Assembly: GCA_964458325.1 (NCBI GenBank)
Contig: CAYWIM010000043.1
Coordinates: 1-36,942 of the forward strand
Reading direction: 5' to 3'
DNA: 36,942 nucleotides
Source of the DNA: JAGMXM01 sp964458325
Lineage (GTDB): Bacteria > Verrucomicrobiota > Verrucomicrobiia > Limisphaerales > UBA1319
A program made the translations under genes and the position numbers. How positions within the stretch are numbered: the first letter of the stretch is position 1; every line of letters starts with the position of its first letter. The notes beneath the pieces were generated by a model that had not been told where the DNA came from, ran no database searches, and saw only the letters and a program-made list of their open reading frames with translations. Positions 6,276 through 14,318 of the stretch are shown here, in pieces.

Positions 6276-8245
6276 GGCAGATCAGCGATCGGCGCCAGAC
6301 GCTTCGACGATCTGGCGTCCGGAATGGCCGGGAGAATTGACCGGCCCTCGGCATTGCCCTTCCAGCCTCCCCGGGAGCGCACCGTGCCGAGCGTCCGGTC
6401 GAACACCAGCACGGGCGCCCGGAGCGCGAAGGAGGCCATCTCCAACACCGCGTCCCCCTCCAGCTCGATCTCATTGCTGGCGGCTTCGTACATCGCCCGG
6501 CGCCCCCGGCCAACCAGTTCCCCACTGGATGTTTGAACGTGAAACACCACATTGCCTTCCGCCTCGAGCCGCGCCAGGACGCCCCCCGGCGCCTCGAGCG
6601 CCATCCGGTCGCAGCTCAATCGCCGAAACGAAGCTTTCGGCGCGCCCTCGAGACTCTCGCCGGGCTCGACCAGGACTCCGCCATCGGCGGTCACCCGCTC
6701 GATCTGCTTGCGCGCGGCATCCAGCTGCACGGTCAATTGTTGGCAGCGCAGGGCGCCCTGCAAATCCTTCCCGCCCCGCTCGCGGGCCGTGACTGGCCCC
6801 GCGAACACCACCTGGTTCGACGCGAACCGATATCGATCCGATTCGAGCTCGAGCCGCCGGGCCGCCGCCGCCCCTCGATCGGAGACGTTCGTGGCGCCGG
6901 GAAACGTCAGCAGCGCGCCCAGGTTGGTCGAGACGGGCAGCACCAGCCGCGCATGGCCGATCGCCTCGATCTCGCGGCTCTGCCGGTTCATCTCGAGACG
7001 ATCGGCGCTGCCCTCGTTCATTCCCTGCCGCCAGGCCGGCTGGCCCGTCCATACCGCCCGGCCATCGGCCGCGGTGTAATGAACCCGGTCGGCGCTCACG
7101 CCCCGGTCATCCTGAGACAGCGCCACCGATTGCTCCAGGGTCAGCTCCCGCAGCTGCCCCGCCGCGTCCGTGGTCACCGTCAATAATCCGCACTGGGCGG
7201 CCACGGGCGATTCCTGCGCCGATTCGTCTCGAATCCGGACATCCCTGCGAAACACTGCGCGGTTGGTATGCGACTCGATCTCCTCGGCCTCGACAGTCAG
7301 GAACGAGGCCGGCGATTCGGCAGCCGATCCGGCAGCCGGCGGCACCGAGGCAGCCGCGGAGGTCCCCAGCCGGGGCAGAAGGAAGCTGGGCTGCGCCAGG
7401 TCATCGCGCGGCATCCGCATCTGCGCCTTGCCCGTTGCGATCAGAATGCGGTTCCGGCGATCGAACCGGACCCGGTCGGCCCGCCCCTCGTTTTGCCCGC
7501 GCCGCCAGACGGGGCTGCCCGTCAAGTCGATCCATTCCCTGCCCTCCTCGAATCGGTATTCGGCGCGCTGGGCGGTCACCACGCTCCCATCCTGCCGGTT
7601 CCGCGCCACCACGTTCGTTTCCGCGGTGATCCGCGTGGGCGCCTGGCCCGACTCGGGCAGCTGGACGATCAGCCGGCCGCATTCGACCTCGACCTGCGGA
7701 TCCTGGGCGCGCACGTTGCCCTCGTAGGTCACCTGGCTTAAACTATCCCAATACTCGAATCGATCCGCCACGACCTCGATCGGCTGCGCTTCCCGGATCA
7801 CGGTTCGCACCCGATTGGAGACGGCCAGGCTGGCGTTCGTCTGCCGCCAGAGAAATCCCTCGCCGGACAGCGAAAGCCGCCCGTCGCCGTTGACCATCTC
7901 GAGCGCGCCCGTCGAGCTCGCGGTCCGCGTCTGCGGATCGTACACGCACTCCGACGCCCGCACCACCACGTTGGTGCGCCCATCCGCCTGAAAGGTCATC
8001 AGGGTCAGCCCTTGGCGGATGGCGGCGACGCCGTTCCGATCCAGCACCGCCTCCGCGCCCGCCAGCAGCGATCGCAACCGATTCGTCCCCCCCGACATCC
8101 CCGTGTGGTAATCTGCAATCTTGAATCCCTTGATCGGCCGCTGGGCGGCCTGGGCGTCCCACGAAACCAAGCCGGCCAACAAAAGCACCCAAGCCAGCCC
8201 CCCGCGCCAGCCACGGCGGCCATTTGCCTTTGCGTTCCGGTTCAT
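6272..8245 (-). CDS. multi-repeat LptA/OstA-like periplasmic protein
   Basis: A 657-aa exported protein. Residues 1-34 form a signal peptide ending DAQAAQ. The rest is a series of OstA/LptC beta-jellyroll repeats, recognisable by recurrent phrases such as VVADRFEYWDSLSQVTYEGN, VTAQRAEYRFEEGREWIDL, VSADRVHYTAADGRAVWTG and AMYEAASNEIELEGDAVLEM. LptA of E. coli has about 185 residues and one jellyroll, so this protein is three to four times longer and may combine LptC- and LptA-like parts, forming much of the periplasmic LPS bridge itself. It is translationally coupled to lptB (ATGA overlap), which supports the role. The start ATG at 8245 is directly before a good n-region (MNRNAKANGRRGWRGG). 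The gene symbol is left blank because LptA and LptC cannot be separated. Confidence 0.85.
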   Translation of the reverse strand: MNRNAKANGRRGWRGGLAWVLLLAGLVSWDAQAAQRPIKGFKIADYHTGMSGGTNRLRSLLAGAEAVLDRNGVAAIRQGLTLMTFQADGRTNVVVRASECVYDPQTRTASSTGALEMVNGDGRLSLSGEGFLWRQTNASLAVSNRVRTVIREAQPIEVVADRFEYWDSLSQVTYEGNVRAQDPQVEVECGRLIVQLPESGQAPTRITAETNVVARNRQDGSVVTAQRAEYRFEEGREWIDLTGSPVWRRGQNEGRADRVRFDRRNRILIATGKAQMRMPRDDLAQPSFLLPRLGTSAAASVPPAAGSAAESPASFLTVEAEEIESHTNRAVFRRDVRIRDESAQESPVAAQCGLLTVTTDAAGQLRELTLEQSVALSQDDRGVSADRVHYTAADGRAVWTGQPAWRQGMNEGSADRLEMNRQSREIEAIGHARLVLPVSTNLGALLTFPGATNVSDRGAAAARRLELESDRYRFASNQVVFAGPVTARERGGKDLQGALRCQQLTVQLDAARKQIERVTADGGVLVEPGESLEGAPKASFRRLSCDRMALEAPGGVLARLEAEGNVVFHVQTSSGELVGRGRRAMYEAASNEIELEGDAVLEMASFALRAPVLVFDRTLGTVRSRGGWKGNAEGRSILPAIPDARSSKRLAPIADLP

Positions 8246-8298
8246 TGTGGACTTACGATGCTCCGTATATCAGCCGATTCGATGCGTGTAAATGGACG

Positions 8299-9417
8299 TC
8301 ATGCGCGATGCGCCAAGCCCACCGCCGATGGAATATCCGGCAGCCCCATCTCGCTCAACCGCGCCTGCAGGCCCCGAACGATCCCCCGCACCAGCCCCGG
8401 GCCCTCATACACCAATCCCGTATACACCTGCAACAGACAAGCGCCGGCCGCAATTTTCTCCCACGCATCCGCCGCATCGAAGATGCCGCCCACACCTACG
8501 ATCGGCAGCCGGCCCTGCGTCTGGCGATAGAGATGCCCGATGACCTCCGTGCTCCGCTTTCGCAAAGGACGCCCGCTCAACCCCCCGGTCTCGGCATACA
8601 CTCGCGACCGATCCAGGGCGCCCTCCGGACGTTCGATCGTCGTGTTCGTCGCCACCAGGCCCGCCAAGGCGCGCGGCCCCGCCAGCTGCAGGATCTCGTC
8701 CAAGGCCGCAAACGACAGATCCGGCGCCACCTTCACCAGCAGCGGCTTCGGCCGTCCCGCCGCCAGGGCCGCGCACCGGCCATTCACCTCCTGCAAGGCC
8801 GCCAATATCTCGTCCAGGGCCTCCCGTTCCTGCAGATCCCGCAAATGAGGCGTGTTCGGCGAACTCACGTTCACCACGAAAAAGTCGGCGTGCGGCCAGA
8901 GACACTCGAGCGACCGCGCATAATCGGCCGGCGCCTGATCGAGCGGCGCCACCTTGCTCTTTCCCAGGTTGATCCCCACCGGATGGCGCGGCCACGCCCC
9001 CGCCGCCCGCCAGCAGGCCAACGCCTCCGCCACCGCTGCCGCCCCCTCGTTGTTGAATCCCATCCGGTTGATGATCGCCTCGTCGGGTATAATCCGAAAC
9101 AGGCGGGGAGGAGGATTCCCCGGCTGAGGTTGGGCGGTGACCGCCCCCAGCTCGCAATGGCCAAATCCCAGCGCCTCCCACGCCGGCAGCGCCTCCCCCT
9201 CCTTGTCCATCCCCGCCGCCAGCCCGATCGGATTGGGGAACCTCAGGCCCCAGACCGTCACCGGCAATTCCGGGGCCTCGAAGAACGTGCCCAGCGCCTC
9301 GCGCATCAGGAAATGCCGCCCCACCCACCTCAGCATGTCCAAGGTAAAACGATGAATATGCTCCGGATCCTGCGCGAAAAGCACCGGCCGCACGTAATGG
9401 CGATAGAACCAATTCAC
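8299..9417 (-). CDS. pyrD: dihydroorotate dehydrogenase (quinone), class 2
   Basis: A 372-aa FMN enzyme of pyrimidine synthesis that oxidises dihydroorotate to orotate and passes electrons to membrane quinones. The N-terminal amphipathic segment (MNWFYRHYVRPVLFAQDPE) is the class 2 membrane/quinone anchor. Diagnostic motifs are NPIGLAAGMDKEG, NRMGFNNEGA, NVSSPNTPHLRDLQ (class 2 catalytic Ser, residue 185/186), VKVAPDLS, TNTTIERPE and the FMN phosphate site IVGVGGIFDAADA. Length is normal for class 2. The start ATG at 9417 matches the family N-terminus. It lies 47 bp after the exonuclease gene and 53 bp before the LptA-like gene on the same strand; co-transcription is possible but not shown. 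Confidence 0.96.
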   Translation of the reverse strand: MNWFYRHYVRPVLFAQDPEHIHRFTLDMLRWVGRHFLMREALGTFFEAPELPVTVWGLRFPNPIGLAAGMDKEGEALPAWEALGFGHCELGAVTAQPQPGNPPPRLFRIIPDEAIINRMGFNNEGAAAVAEALACWRAAGAWPRHPVGINLGKSKVAPLDQAPADYARSLECLWPHADFFVVNVSSPNTPHLRDLQEREALDEILAALQEVNGRCAALAAGRPKPLLVKVAPDLSFAALDEILQLAGPRALAGLVATNTTIERPEGALDRSRVYAETGGLSGRPLRKRSTEVIGHLYRQTQGRLPIVGVGGIFDAADAWEKIAAGACLLQVYTGLVYEGPGLVRGIVRGLQARLSEMGLPDIPSAVGLAHRA

Positions 9418-9464
9418 CCCGCCATGTTAAACGCCATCCCGCCCCTCGGGAAAGCAGGATCCGA

Positions 9465-10184
9465 TCACTTGATCCCCCCCAGCCGCTCCCGCCAGATGTG
9501 ATAGAGACGCCGTGTGGCCTCGACATCCCTCAAGCAATAGTCGGCAATCTCGCGATACCGGCCGGCGGCTATCAGATCGTTGATGTCCACCCCGCTGATC
9601 CCCTGGCTCTTGGGCGATTCGATCCCGAACGCCTTGCAGTAGAAATCCAGATTGAACCGCCGGGCCGCCCCCTCTCGCCCGCTCACTCCGTAGAAAGTGA
9701 GCTGCTCGGCTATATCGCAGTGCGGCTCGGTCTGATACCGGTAGCCCAGCCAATCCTTGCGCGAAATCCCAACGCCCAATACCGCCGAGCGAAGATAAAG
9801 GAACGGAACGTCGAAACCCCGCCCGTTGAATGTCACGATCGTGTCGTAATGCCTGGCCACATCCCAAAATGCCGTCAGCAGCTCGGCCTCGTCCATGCAG
9901 GGCACGAACTCGACCGGCCCCGCCTCCCCCGGGTCAACCTCGTAATCCTCCGCAAAAAAAAGTACCTGCCCCCGGGCGGTCTCCGCGTTCACCATGGCCA
10001 CGCACACCACACGAGCTGTGAATGGCCACAAGTTGAACTGCGCCCGGATCTCCCGGCGCCGGACCTCGCGATCCGGCCCCTCGGGGATCCGCGCCGCTTC
10101 CCGGAACAAGTACTCGAGCTGTGCCTCGTCAAACCCCCCCTCCGGAAGGGCCGAGGTCTCGATGTCAAATACCAGCTTGGCCAT
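9465..10184 (-). CDS. DEDD-type 3'-5' exonuclease (PolB-exonuclease-like)
   Basis: A 239-aa RNase H-fold exonuclease. Exo I is VFDIET (Asp7, Glu9), Exo II is the TFNGRGFDVPFL segment and Exo III is DYCLRDVEATRRLY near the C-terminus, so the DEDDy acidic set appears complete (Asp, Glu, Asp, Asp with Tyr). This pattern is that of the predicted 3'-5' exonucleases related to the DNA polymerase B exonuclease domain (RNase_H_2/DNA_pol_B_exo2), which occur as stand-alone proteins and have no settled role; trimming of DNA or RNA 3' ends is expected. The start ATG at 10184 is followed directly by the beta-1 strand, so no alternative is needed. Confidence 0.85.
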   Translation of the reverse strand: MAKLVFDIETSALPEGGFDEAQLEYLFREAARIPEGPDREVRRREIRAQFNLWPFTARVVCVAMVNAETARGQVLFFAEDYEVDPGEAGPVEFVPCMDEAELLTAFWDVARHYDTIVTFNGRGFDVPFLYLRSAVLGVGISRKDWLGYRYQTEPHCDIAEQLTFYGVSGREGAARRFNLDFYCKAFGIESPKSQGISGVDINDLIAAGRYREIADYCLRDVEATRRLYHIWRERLGGIK

Positions 10185-10261
10185 GGCTGCAACAGGATGC
10201 GGTCCCGGCTTTCTTCGCGCAGGACCGTCATCCCGGCAAGCCGTGACCTGACTGGTTCAGG

Positions 10262-10324
10262 TTATTTCTTCTTCGCCGGTTTCTTGGCCGGTTTCTTAGC
10301 GGCAGCTTTCTTTTTAGCAGGCAC
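10262..10324 (-). CDS. 20-residue Lys/Pro/Ala peptide (histone-H1-tail-like)
   Basis: A GTG at 10324 opens a 21-codon frame whose product is Lys, Ala and Pro only after the start, built from repeats of KKPA and ending KKK then TAA. A near-perfect Shine-Dalgarno GGAGGTGA sits six bases upstream (10331-10338), the best ribosome binding site in this part of the window. Basic KPA repeats are typical of bacterial histone-H1-like tails that bind DNA or RNA, but 20 residues is far shorter than known members. An overlapping frame with ATG at 10345 reads through the same DNA with an Arg-rich product; the GTG frame is preferred for its ribosome binding site and clean repeat. It sits between the exonuclease and nucleotidyltransferase genes on the same strand. 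Confidence 0.6.
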   Translation of the reverse strand: MPAKKKAAAKKPAKKPAKKK

Positions 10325-10330
10325 TTCAAT

Positions 10331-10338
10331 TCACCTCC
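10331..10338 (-). promoter_or_regulatory. Shine-Dalgarno GGAGGTGA deciding the GTG start of the KPA peptide
   Basis: On the minus strand GGAGGTGA lies six bases before GTG 10324. It nearly fully complements the 16S rRNA 3' end and marks this very short frame as translated. Confidence 0.65.
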
Positions 10339-10470
10339 CTTCATCGTCAAGTGCGATTGAATCCGTTTCTGACATGCGGCTGTGTCGTTGAATAATTTCT
10401 TAACTACGAATTCATTTTCCACTTGTCAAAGAAATTGTGCGTGCTTCCAAAAATAATCGCGGCCCGAGTC

Positions 10471-10504
10471 ATCCTTCTCATCCTTCTCATCCTTCTCATC
10501 CTTC
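10471..10504. repeat. 9-bp tandem repeat (ATCCTTCTC)3.8
   Basis: Three full copies and one partial copy of ATCCTTCTC stand directly after the 3' end of the nucleotidyltransferase gene (stop at 10507-10509 on the minus strand). Copies are identical, which suggests recent slippage. Not a CRISPR: there are no spacers. Confidence 0.9.
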
Positions 10505-10506
10505 CA

Positions 10507-11250
10507 TCACCTCGCCCGTCCCTTCCATTCGGAGCGCGCCCGCTCGAGCGCCTCGGCATTGCCGATGTCCATCACCGTCCCCCGGATGACATGGGCCCAC
10601 ATCGGCACCCGCCCGCACAGCGATGCCAGCAGATGGCCGGGCGCGTCGGGCGAGCCGCCCGCCGCCAGATGCTCCGCCACCAGCGGCAGCACCCGCGCAG
10701 GCAACAGATACAGCGGCGGCACTGCCCAACAGGATCGAGGCTCGGAAGGCTTCTCCGCAAACTCGAGCACCCTCCCCTCGCCGCTCACCACTGCGATCCC
10801 CGTCCGCCGGCGCGCTTCCAGGTCCCTGAGCTCCCTCACGCAGATCCAAACATCGGGCCGCGACCGGAACGCGCCCGCCAGATCCGCCAGCGAGAACCGC
10901 AGCAGATTGTCCGCCGCGCAGACGAACAGATCTTCCGACAGCCCCCGGGCCTCGATCGCCAGCTCGAGATCGCCGATCGCGCCCCGCCGCGTCTCGTTGT
11001 CCGTCGTCTCGTCGTCCAACAGATCGATCGCCAGCCGGCCTCGATACCCGTCCCGCCACATCGAGAACTGCCCGGCAAAACGATGGTTCGTCACCAGATG
11101 GGCCATCCTCACCTCCGGAATCTCCTCGATCGATTCCACCAGCCAGTCGAGGATCGTCCGCCCACCGACCTCGAGCAGCGGTTTGGGCCGGTCTCGAGTC
11201 GCCGGATACAGCCGGGTCGCATACCCCGCGGCAAGGATCACGGCGCGCAT
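10507..11250 (-). CDS. sugar-1-phosphate nucleotidyltransferase
   Basis: A 247-aa cytoplasmic NTP-transferase. MRAVILAAGYATRLYPAT followed by RPKPLLEVGGRTILDW is the nucleotide-binding signature of sugar-phosphate nucleotidyltransferases (GlmU-N/RmlA/COG1208 type), with AGYAT in place of the commoner GxGT, a known variant. VCAADNLLRF corresponds to the metal/nucleotide-binding Asp loop and FAEKPSEP to the sugar-binding region. The frame extends upstream to 11295, but the true start is ATG 11250 because the family begins with MRAVILAAG. Its first 13 bases overlap the end of the galacturonokinase-like gene, so the two are one translational unit. Likely reaction: NTP plus sugar-1-phosphate to NDP-sugar; the neighbour suggests galacturonate-1-phosphate as substrate (inference). 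Confidence 0.85.
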   Translation of the reverse strand: MRAVILAAGYATRLYPATRDRPKPLLEVGGRTILDWLVESIEEIPEVRMAHLVTNHRFAGQFSMWRDGYRGRLAIDLLDDETTDNETRRGAIGDLELAIEARGLSEDLFVCAADNLLRFSLADLAGAFRSRPDVWICVRELRDLEARRRTGIAVVSGEGRVLEFAEKPSEPRSCWAVPPLYLLPARVLPLVAEHLAAGGSPDAPGHLLASLCGRVPMWAHVIRGTVMDIGNAEALERARSEWKGRAR

Positions 11251-12464
11251 ACCCAGGACAATCCGTCCGCCGGTTCCACCGCCGCCGCCGCCCACTGCTC
11301 CGCCAGCTCCGGATGACGTTTCACGTAGGCCTCTCGCGCCACCGCGATGGCATCCTCCGCCCGCTCGCGCCGCGCCAGGGCGATGCAGCAGCCCCGAAAA
11401 CCGGCTCCGCTGAACCTGGCCCCCATCACCCCCGGAGCCCCCGCCAGAATCTCATACAAGTCGATCAGCGGCGGAGAGCCGCACTCGTAGTGCTCGATCG
11501 AGCTGCGCCCCGATTCCGTCATCAGGCTCCCGAACCGCTCGAGATCGCCCGCTGCCCATGCGCGAATGCCGGCCGCCACACGCCGCATCTCGCTGAAGAA
11601 GTGGGCCGCGCGCCGAGCCGGCGCGCCGGCCAGAAGCCCGCGGTGCCTCTCATACTCCTCCGCCGTGATCCGGCCCAGGACCGCCGCCCCGCCCGGATGC
11701 CCCGACGCCTCGAGCAGGATCCGCGCCCCCGCCTCGCACTCGGCCACCCGATCGTTATACCCCGTCGTGACCAGGGATTGCCGCAGACCGGAAAAGGCCA
11801 GCAGAAACAGCGGCCTCGAACAGTTCGCGGGCTGCGAGATCCGCCGAATCCCCGGCGGCAACCCGTCCCCATCCACACCCCTTTCCTCCGATCCAAAGGC
11901 ACGGCAATCGATCACCGTCAGCTCGTCGGATCGCGAAACCAGGATCGACGCCGGATCCAGGATGCCGTTGTGCAAATCCAAATAGCCGTTCTCGATCTGC
12001 TGGTCCAGCCGGATGGCTTCCGACGCCGTGAGCGCCCATCCATTGACCTCCGCCAGCGCGTGCAGATACGCCAGCCCGACCGCCGCCGACGAGCTCAGCC
12101 CTCCTTCGCCCCATGACCCCGTGATCCAGCCCCGAATCCCTCGCTCGAGAGGCCCCTTCGCCCCGATCAATGCTGCCGCCGCCCCTCGGGCGTAGTTGCC
12201 CCAGTCGCCTCTCCGCCGACCCGCGATGGGCGCATCCAGACGGAATCGGACCTGGCCGGCATAGGCCTCGCTCCGCAGCCATACCTCCGGACCGTCCGCC
12301 GGCTCATACGCCAGATGCACCGCCGGCTCGATCGCCAGCGCGGTCACCGTCCCCCATTGGTGATCGATGTGCGCTCCCAAAGGGCAAATCCGATACGGGG
12401 CGCGCACGACCCGCACCGGTCCTTTCACCAGCCCGAACGCCGCCCGCAACCGTTCCGCCCACAT
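11238..12464 (-). CDS. galacturonokinase-like GHMP sugar kinase
   Basis: A 408-aa cytoplasmic GHMP kinase. Motif 1 is APYRICPLGAHIDHQWGTV (near residues 22-40), motif 2 is the glycine/serine loop GLSSSAAVGLAYLHAL, and motif 3 is VMGARFSGAGFRGCCIAL. These are much closer to plant galacturonic acid kinase (GalAK: PYRICPLGAHIDHQGGTV, GARFSGAGFRGCC) than to galactokinase, which has GEHTDYNGG in motif 1. Other plant-like blocks are ENGYLDLHNGILDPASILVS and FLLAFSGLRQSL. I therefore infer ATP-dependent phosphorylation of D-galacturonate at C1. The partner nucleotidyltransferase overlaps it by 13 bp. A -35/-10-like pair lies directly upstream. The call galactokinase would be the alternative; confidence in GHMP kinase is very high, in the substrate moderate. 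Confidence 0.88.
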   Translation of the reverse strand: MWAERLRAAFGLVKGPVRVVRAPYRICPLGAHIDHQWGTVTALAIEPAVHLAYEPADGPEVWLRSEAYAGQVRFRLDAPIAGRRRGDWGNYARGAAAALIGAKGPLERGIRGWITGSWGEGGLSSSAAVGLAYLHALAEVNGWALTASEAIRLDQQIENGYLDLHNGILDPASILVSRSDELTVIDCRAFGSEERGVDGDGLPPGIRRISQPANCSRPLFLLAFSGLRQSLVTTGYNDRVAECEAGARILLEASGHPGGAAVLGRITAEEYERHRGLLAGAPARRAAHFFSEMRRVAAGIRAWAAGDLERFGSLMTESGRSSIEHYECGSPPLIDLYEILAGAPGVMGARFSGAGFRGCCIALARRERAEDAIAVAREAYVKRHPELAEQWAAAAVEPADGLSWVCAP

Positions 12465-12476
12465 GGCCGTCGAGCC

Positions 12477-12505
12477 TATACATGGCCCCTCCGTGCGTCA
12501 GTCAA
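12477..12505 (-). promoter_or_regulatory. candidate sigma70-type promoter for the kinase/nucleotidyltransferase unit
   Basis: Minus strand TTGACT (12500-12505), 17-bp spacer, TGTATA (12477-12482). Predicted start is only about six bases before ATG 12464, so the transcript would be nearly leaderless. Prediction from consensus match only. Confidence 0.35.
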
Positions 12506-12594
12506 AAACAAACGAGCCGCCGGCGCGCGAAACGGCAGCCCCCTGCCTCCATCGATCGCGCCATTCGGGGCGCCGCGATCCATGGTCATCCGCG

Positions 12595-12623
12595 TTGACA
12601 GGCGCTGGCAGGCTCCATAGGCT
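12595..12623 (+). promoter_or_regulatory. candidate sigma70-type promoter for the plus-strand sulfatase unit
   Basis: Perfect -35 TTGACA (12595-12600), 17-bp spacer, then TAGGCT (12618-12623) as a weak -10, about 35 bases before sulfatase ATG 12659. It diverges from the kinase promoter in the same 194-bp intergenic region. Confidence 0.4.
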
Positions 12624-12658
12624 CTGGCCTCGCACACGCGGAACCGAACTGGACCATT

Positions 12659-14185
12659 ATGGCAATCCATCGATTCATCCTCCTGCTTTTGCTCGTTGCG
12701 TTCTTTCCCGGCCCCGCCCTCTCTGCCGCGGACAGGCCCAACATCGTCGTGTTTCTCGTGGACGACATGGGCGTGATGGACACTTCGGCGCCATTTCTCA
12801 CGGACGAATCCGGCAAGCCGAAGCGCTACCCGCTCAACGATTTTTACCGCACGCCGAACATGGAGCGATTGGCCGCGCGCGGGATTCGCTTCAGCCAGTT
12901 CTGCGCCATGAGCGTCTGCTCGCCCACCCGCGTCGCGATCATGACCGGGCAGAACGCGGCTCGGCATCGCACCACCAACTGGATCAATCCGGACAAGAAC
13001 AACGCGGGTCCGCAAGGCCCGCCCGACTGGAACTGGCGCGGCCTCAAGAGGGGCGACGCGACCCTCGCCGGCCTGCTGCGCAGCGCCGGCTATCGAACCA
13101 TCCATGTGGGCAAGGGCCACTTCGGGCCGCGCAACACCGAGGGGGCCGACCCGCGCAACCTCGGCTTTGACATCAACGTGGGCGGGGCATCCATCGGGGC
13201 GCCCGGCAGCTACTACGGCCAGCGGAACTACGGCCTCAGCACCCAGCGCAGCCAGGCCGCCGTGCCGCATCTCGAGAAATACCATGGGACGGAGACGTTC
13301 CTCACCGAAGCGCTGACCCTCGAGGCCAACGCCCGAGTGAGCGACGCCGTGAAGGCTGGCCAACCGTTCTTCCTCTATTTCGCCCACTATGCCGTGCACG
13401 CGCCGTTCGAGTCCGATCCGCGTTTCGCCGCGCATTACGCGGGTTCGGGCAAGCCGCCCTCGGCGCAGGCCTTCGCCACGTTGATCGAGGGGATGGACAA
13501 GTCGCTGGGCGACCTGCTCGACCATCTCGACAAGCTCGGCGTGGCGGAGAGCACGCTCGTTTTCTTCCTCGGCGACAACGGCTCCGACGCCCCGCTCGGA
13601 CATCCGCATGAGGTCGCCTGCGCCGCGCCGCTGCGGGGGAAGAAAGGCGCCCATTACGAAGGCGGAGTGCGCGTGCCGTTCATCGCCGCGTGGGCTCGCG
13701 CCCGCGCAGCCGATCCGCGCCAGAAACGGCTGCCGATTCCCGCGGGCGCGCTCCAGGGCCAGCAGGCTGCCGTCCAGGATCTGTTCCCGACGATCCTCTC
13801 GATCGCCGGGTCGAAAGCGCCGCCCGGCCACATGGTGGACGGGCTGAATCTCGAGGTCTTGCTGCGAGGCGATCCGGACCGCGGCCGCCCGGAGAGGTTC
13901 CTCATGCACTATCCGCACGCACCGCACCGGAGCGAGTACTGGACCAGCTACCGCGATGGCGGCTGGAAAGTCATTTACCACTACTTCCCCTCGGTGGCGT
14001 CCGAGGGCTCGCACTACCAGCTCTTCAACCTCGAAGCCGACCCGTTCGAGCAGACCAACCTCGCCGCCTCGAATCCCGCCGAGCTCCGCCGGATGATGGC
14101 CGGCCTGATCGCCGCGCTCGAGGCGCACCAGGCTGTCTATCCCGTCGACAAGGGGGGCGCGCCCCTGAAGCCGAAGCGGCCTTGA
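12659..14185 (+). CDS. secreted sulfatase (formylglycine type) 1
   Basis: A 508-aa member of the alkaline-phosphatase/sulfatase superfamily. Residues 1-23 are a signal peptide (MAIHRFILLLLLVAFFPGP). Calcium ligands appear in VVFLVDDMG, the modified catalytic Cys is in CSPTR at 87-91, and later metal/sulfate ligands are in LGDNGSD and GKGHFG. The Cys must be converted to formylglycine by a sulfatase-modifying enzyme that is not in this window. It hydrolyses a sulfate ester of a secreted or extracellular carbohydrate, the linkage unknown. It opens the plus-strand unit that continues with sulfatase 2 and the DUF4038 hydrolase, after a TTGACA-type promoter. The start ATG at 12659 directly precedes the signal peptide. 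Confidence 0.93.
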   Translation: MAIHRFILLLLLVAFFPGPALSAADRPNIVVFLVDDMGVMDTSAPFLTDESGKPKRYPLNDFYRTPNMERLAARGIRFSQFCAMSVCSPTRVAIMTGQNAARHRTTNWINPDKNNAGPQGPPDWNWRGLKRGDATLAGLLRSAGYRTIHVGKGHFGPRNTEGADPRNLGFDINVGGASIGAPGSYYGQRNYGLSTQRSQAAVPHLEKYHGTETFLTEALTLEANARVSDAVKAGQPFFLYFAHYAVHAPFESDPRFAAHYAGSGKPPSAQAFATLIEGMDKSLGDLLDHLDKLGVAESTLVFFLGDNGSDAPLGHPHEVACAAPLRGKKGAHYEGGVRVPFIAAWARARAADPRQKRLPIPAGALQGQQAAVQDLFPTILSIAGSKAPPGHMVDGLNLEVLLRGDPDRGRPERFLMHYPHAPHRSEYWTSYRDGGWKVIYHYFPSVASEGSHYQLFNLEADPFEQTNLAASNPAELRRMMAGLIAALEAHQAVYPVDKGGAPLKPKRP

Positions 14186-14190
14186 CCCTC

Positions 14191-14311
14191 ATGAACCTCC
14201 CCCTCTCCCGGCCTTCGGCCGCCCTCTCCCCCGCGCTCCGCAGGAAAGAGGGCAGGAAGAGGGGGCGTTGCGCGGTTTATGGATTCAGGGCGCGAACCTT
14301 GGCTCGGGGAG
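14191..14311 (+). repeat. dispersed intergenic repeat, copy A
   Basis: Starts with ATGAACC and contains CGGCCTTCGGCCGCCCTCTC (inside 14208-14228) and AGAGGGCAGGAAGAGG. The same order of blocks is found on the minus strand at 24693-24799. It fills the gap between sulfatases 1 and 2 and ends just before the start of sulfatase 2. CGGCC-TT-CGGCCG can form a small hairpin. It is REP-like rather than a transposon: no ORF. Confidence 0.7.
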
Positions 14312-14318
14312 TTTTCCG

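Noticed and set aside
10228..10422. 64-aa Arg-rich frame over the KPA peptide
   Set aside because: The Shine-Dalgarno site and clean KPA repeat support the GTG frame instead.
10471..10504. CRISPR-like array
   Set aside because: The units are 9 bp, contiguous and without spacers: simple tandem repeat.
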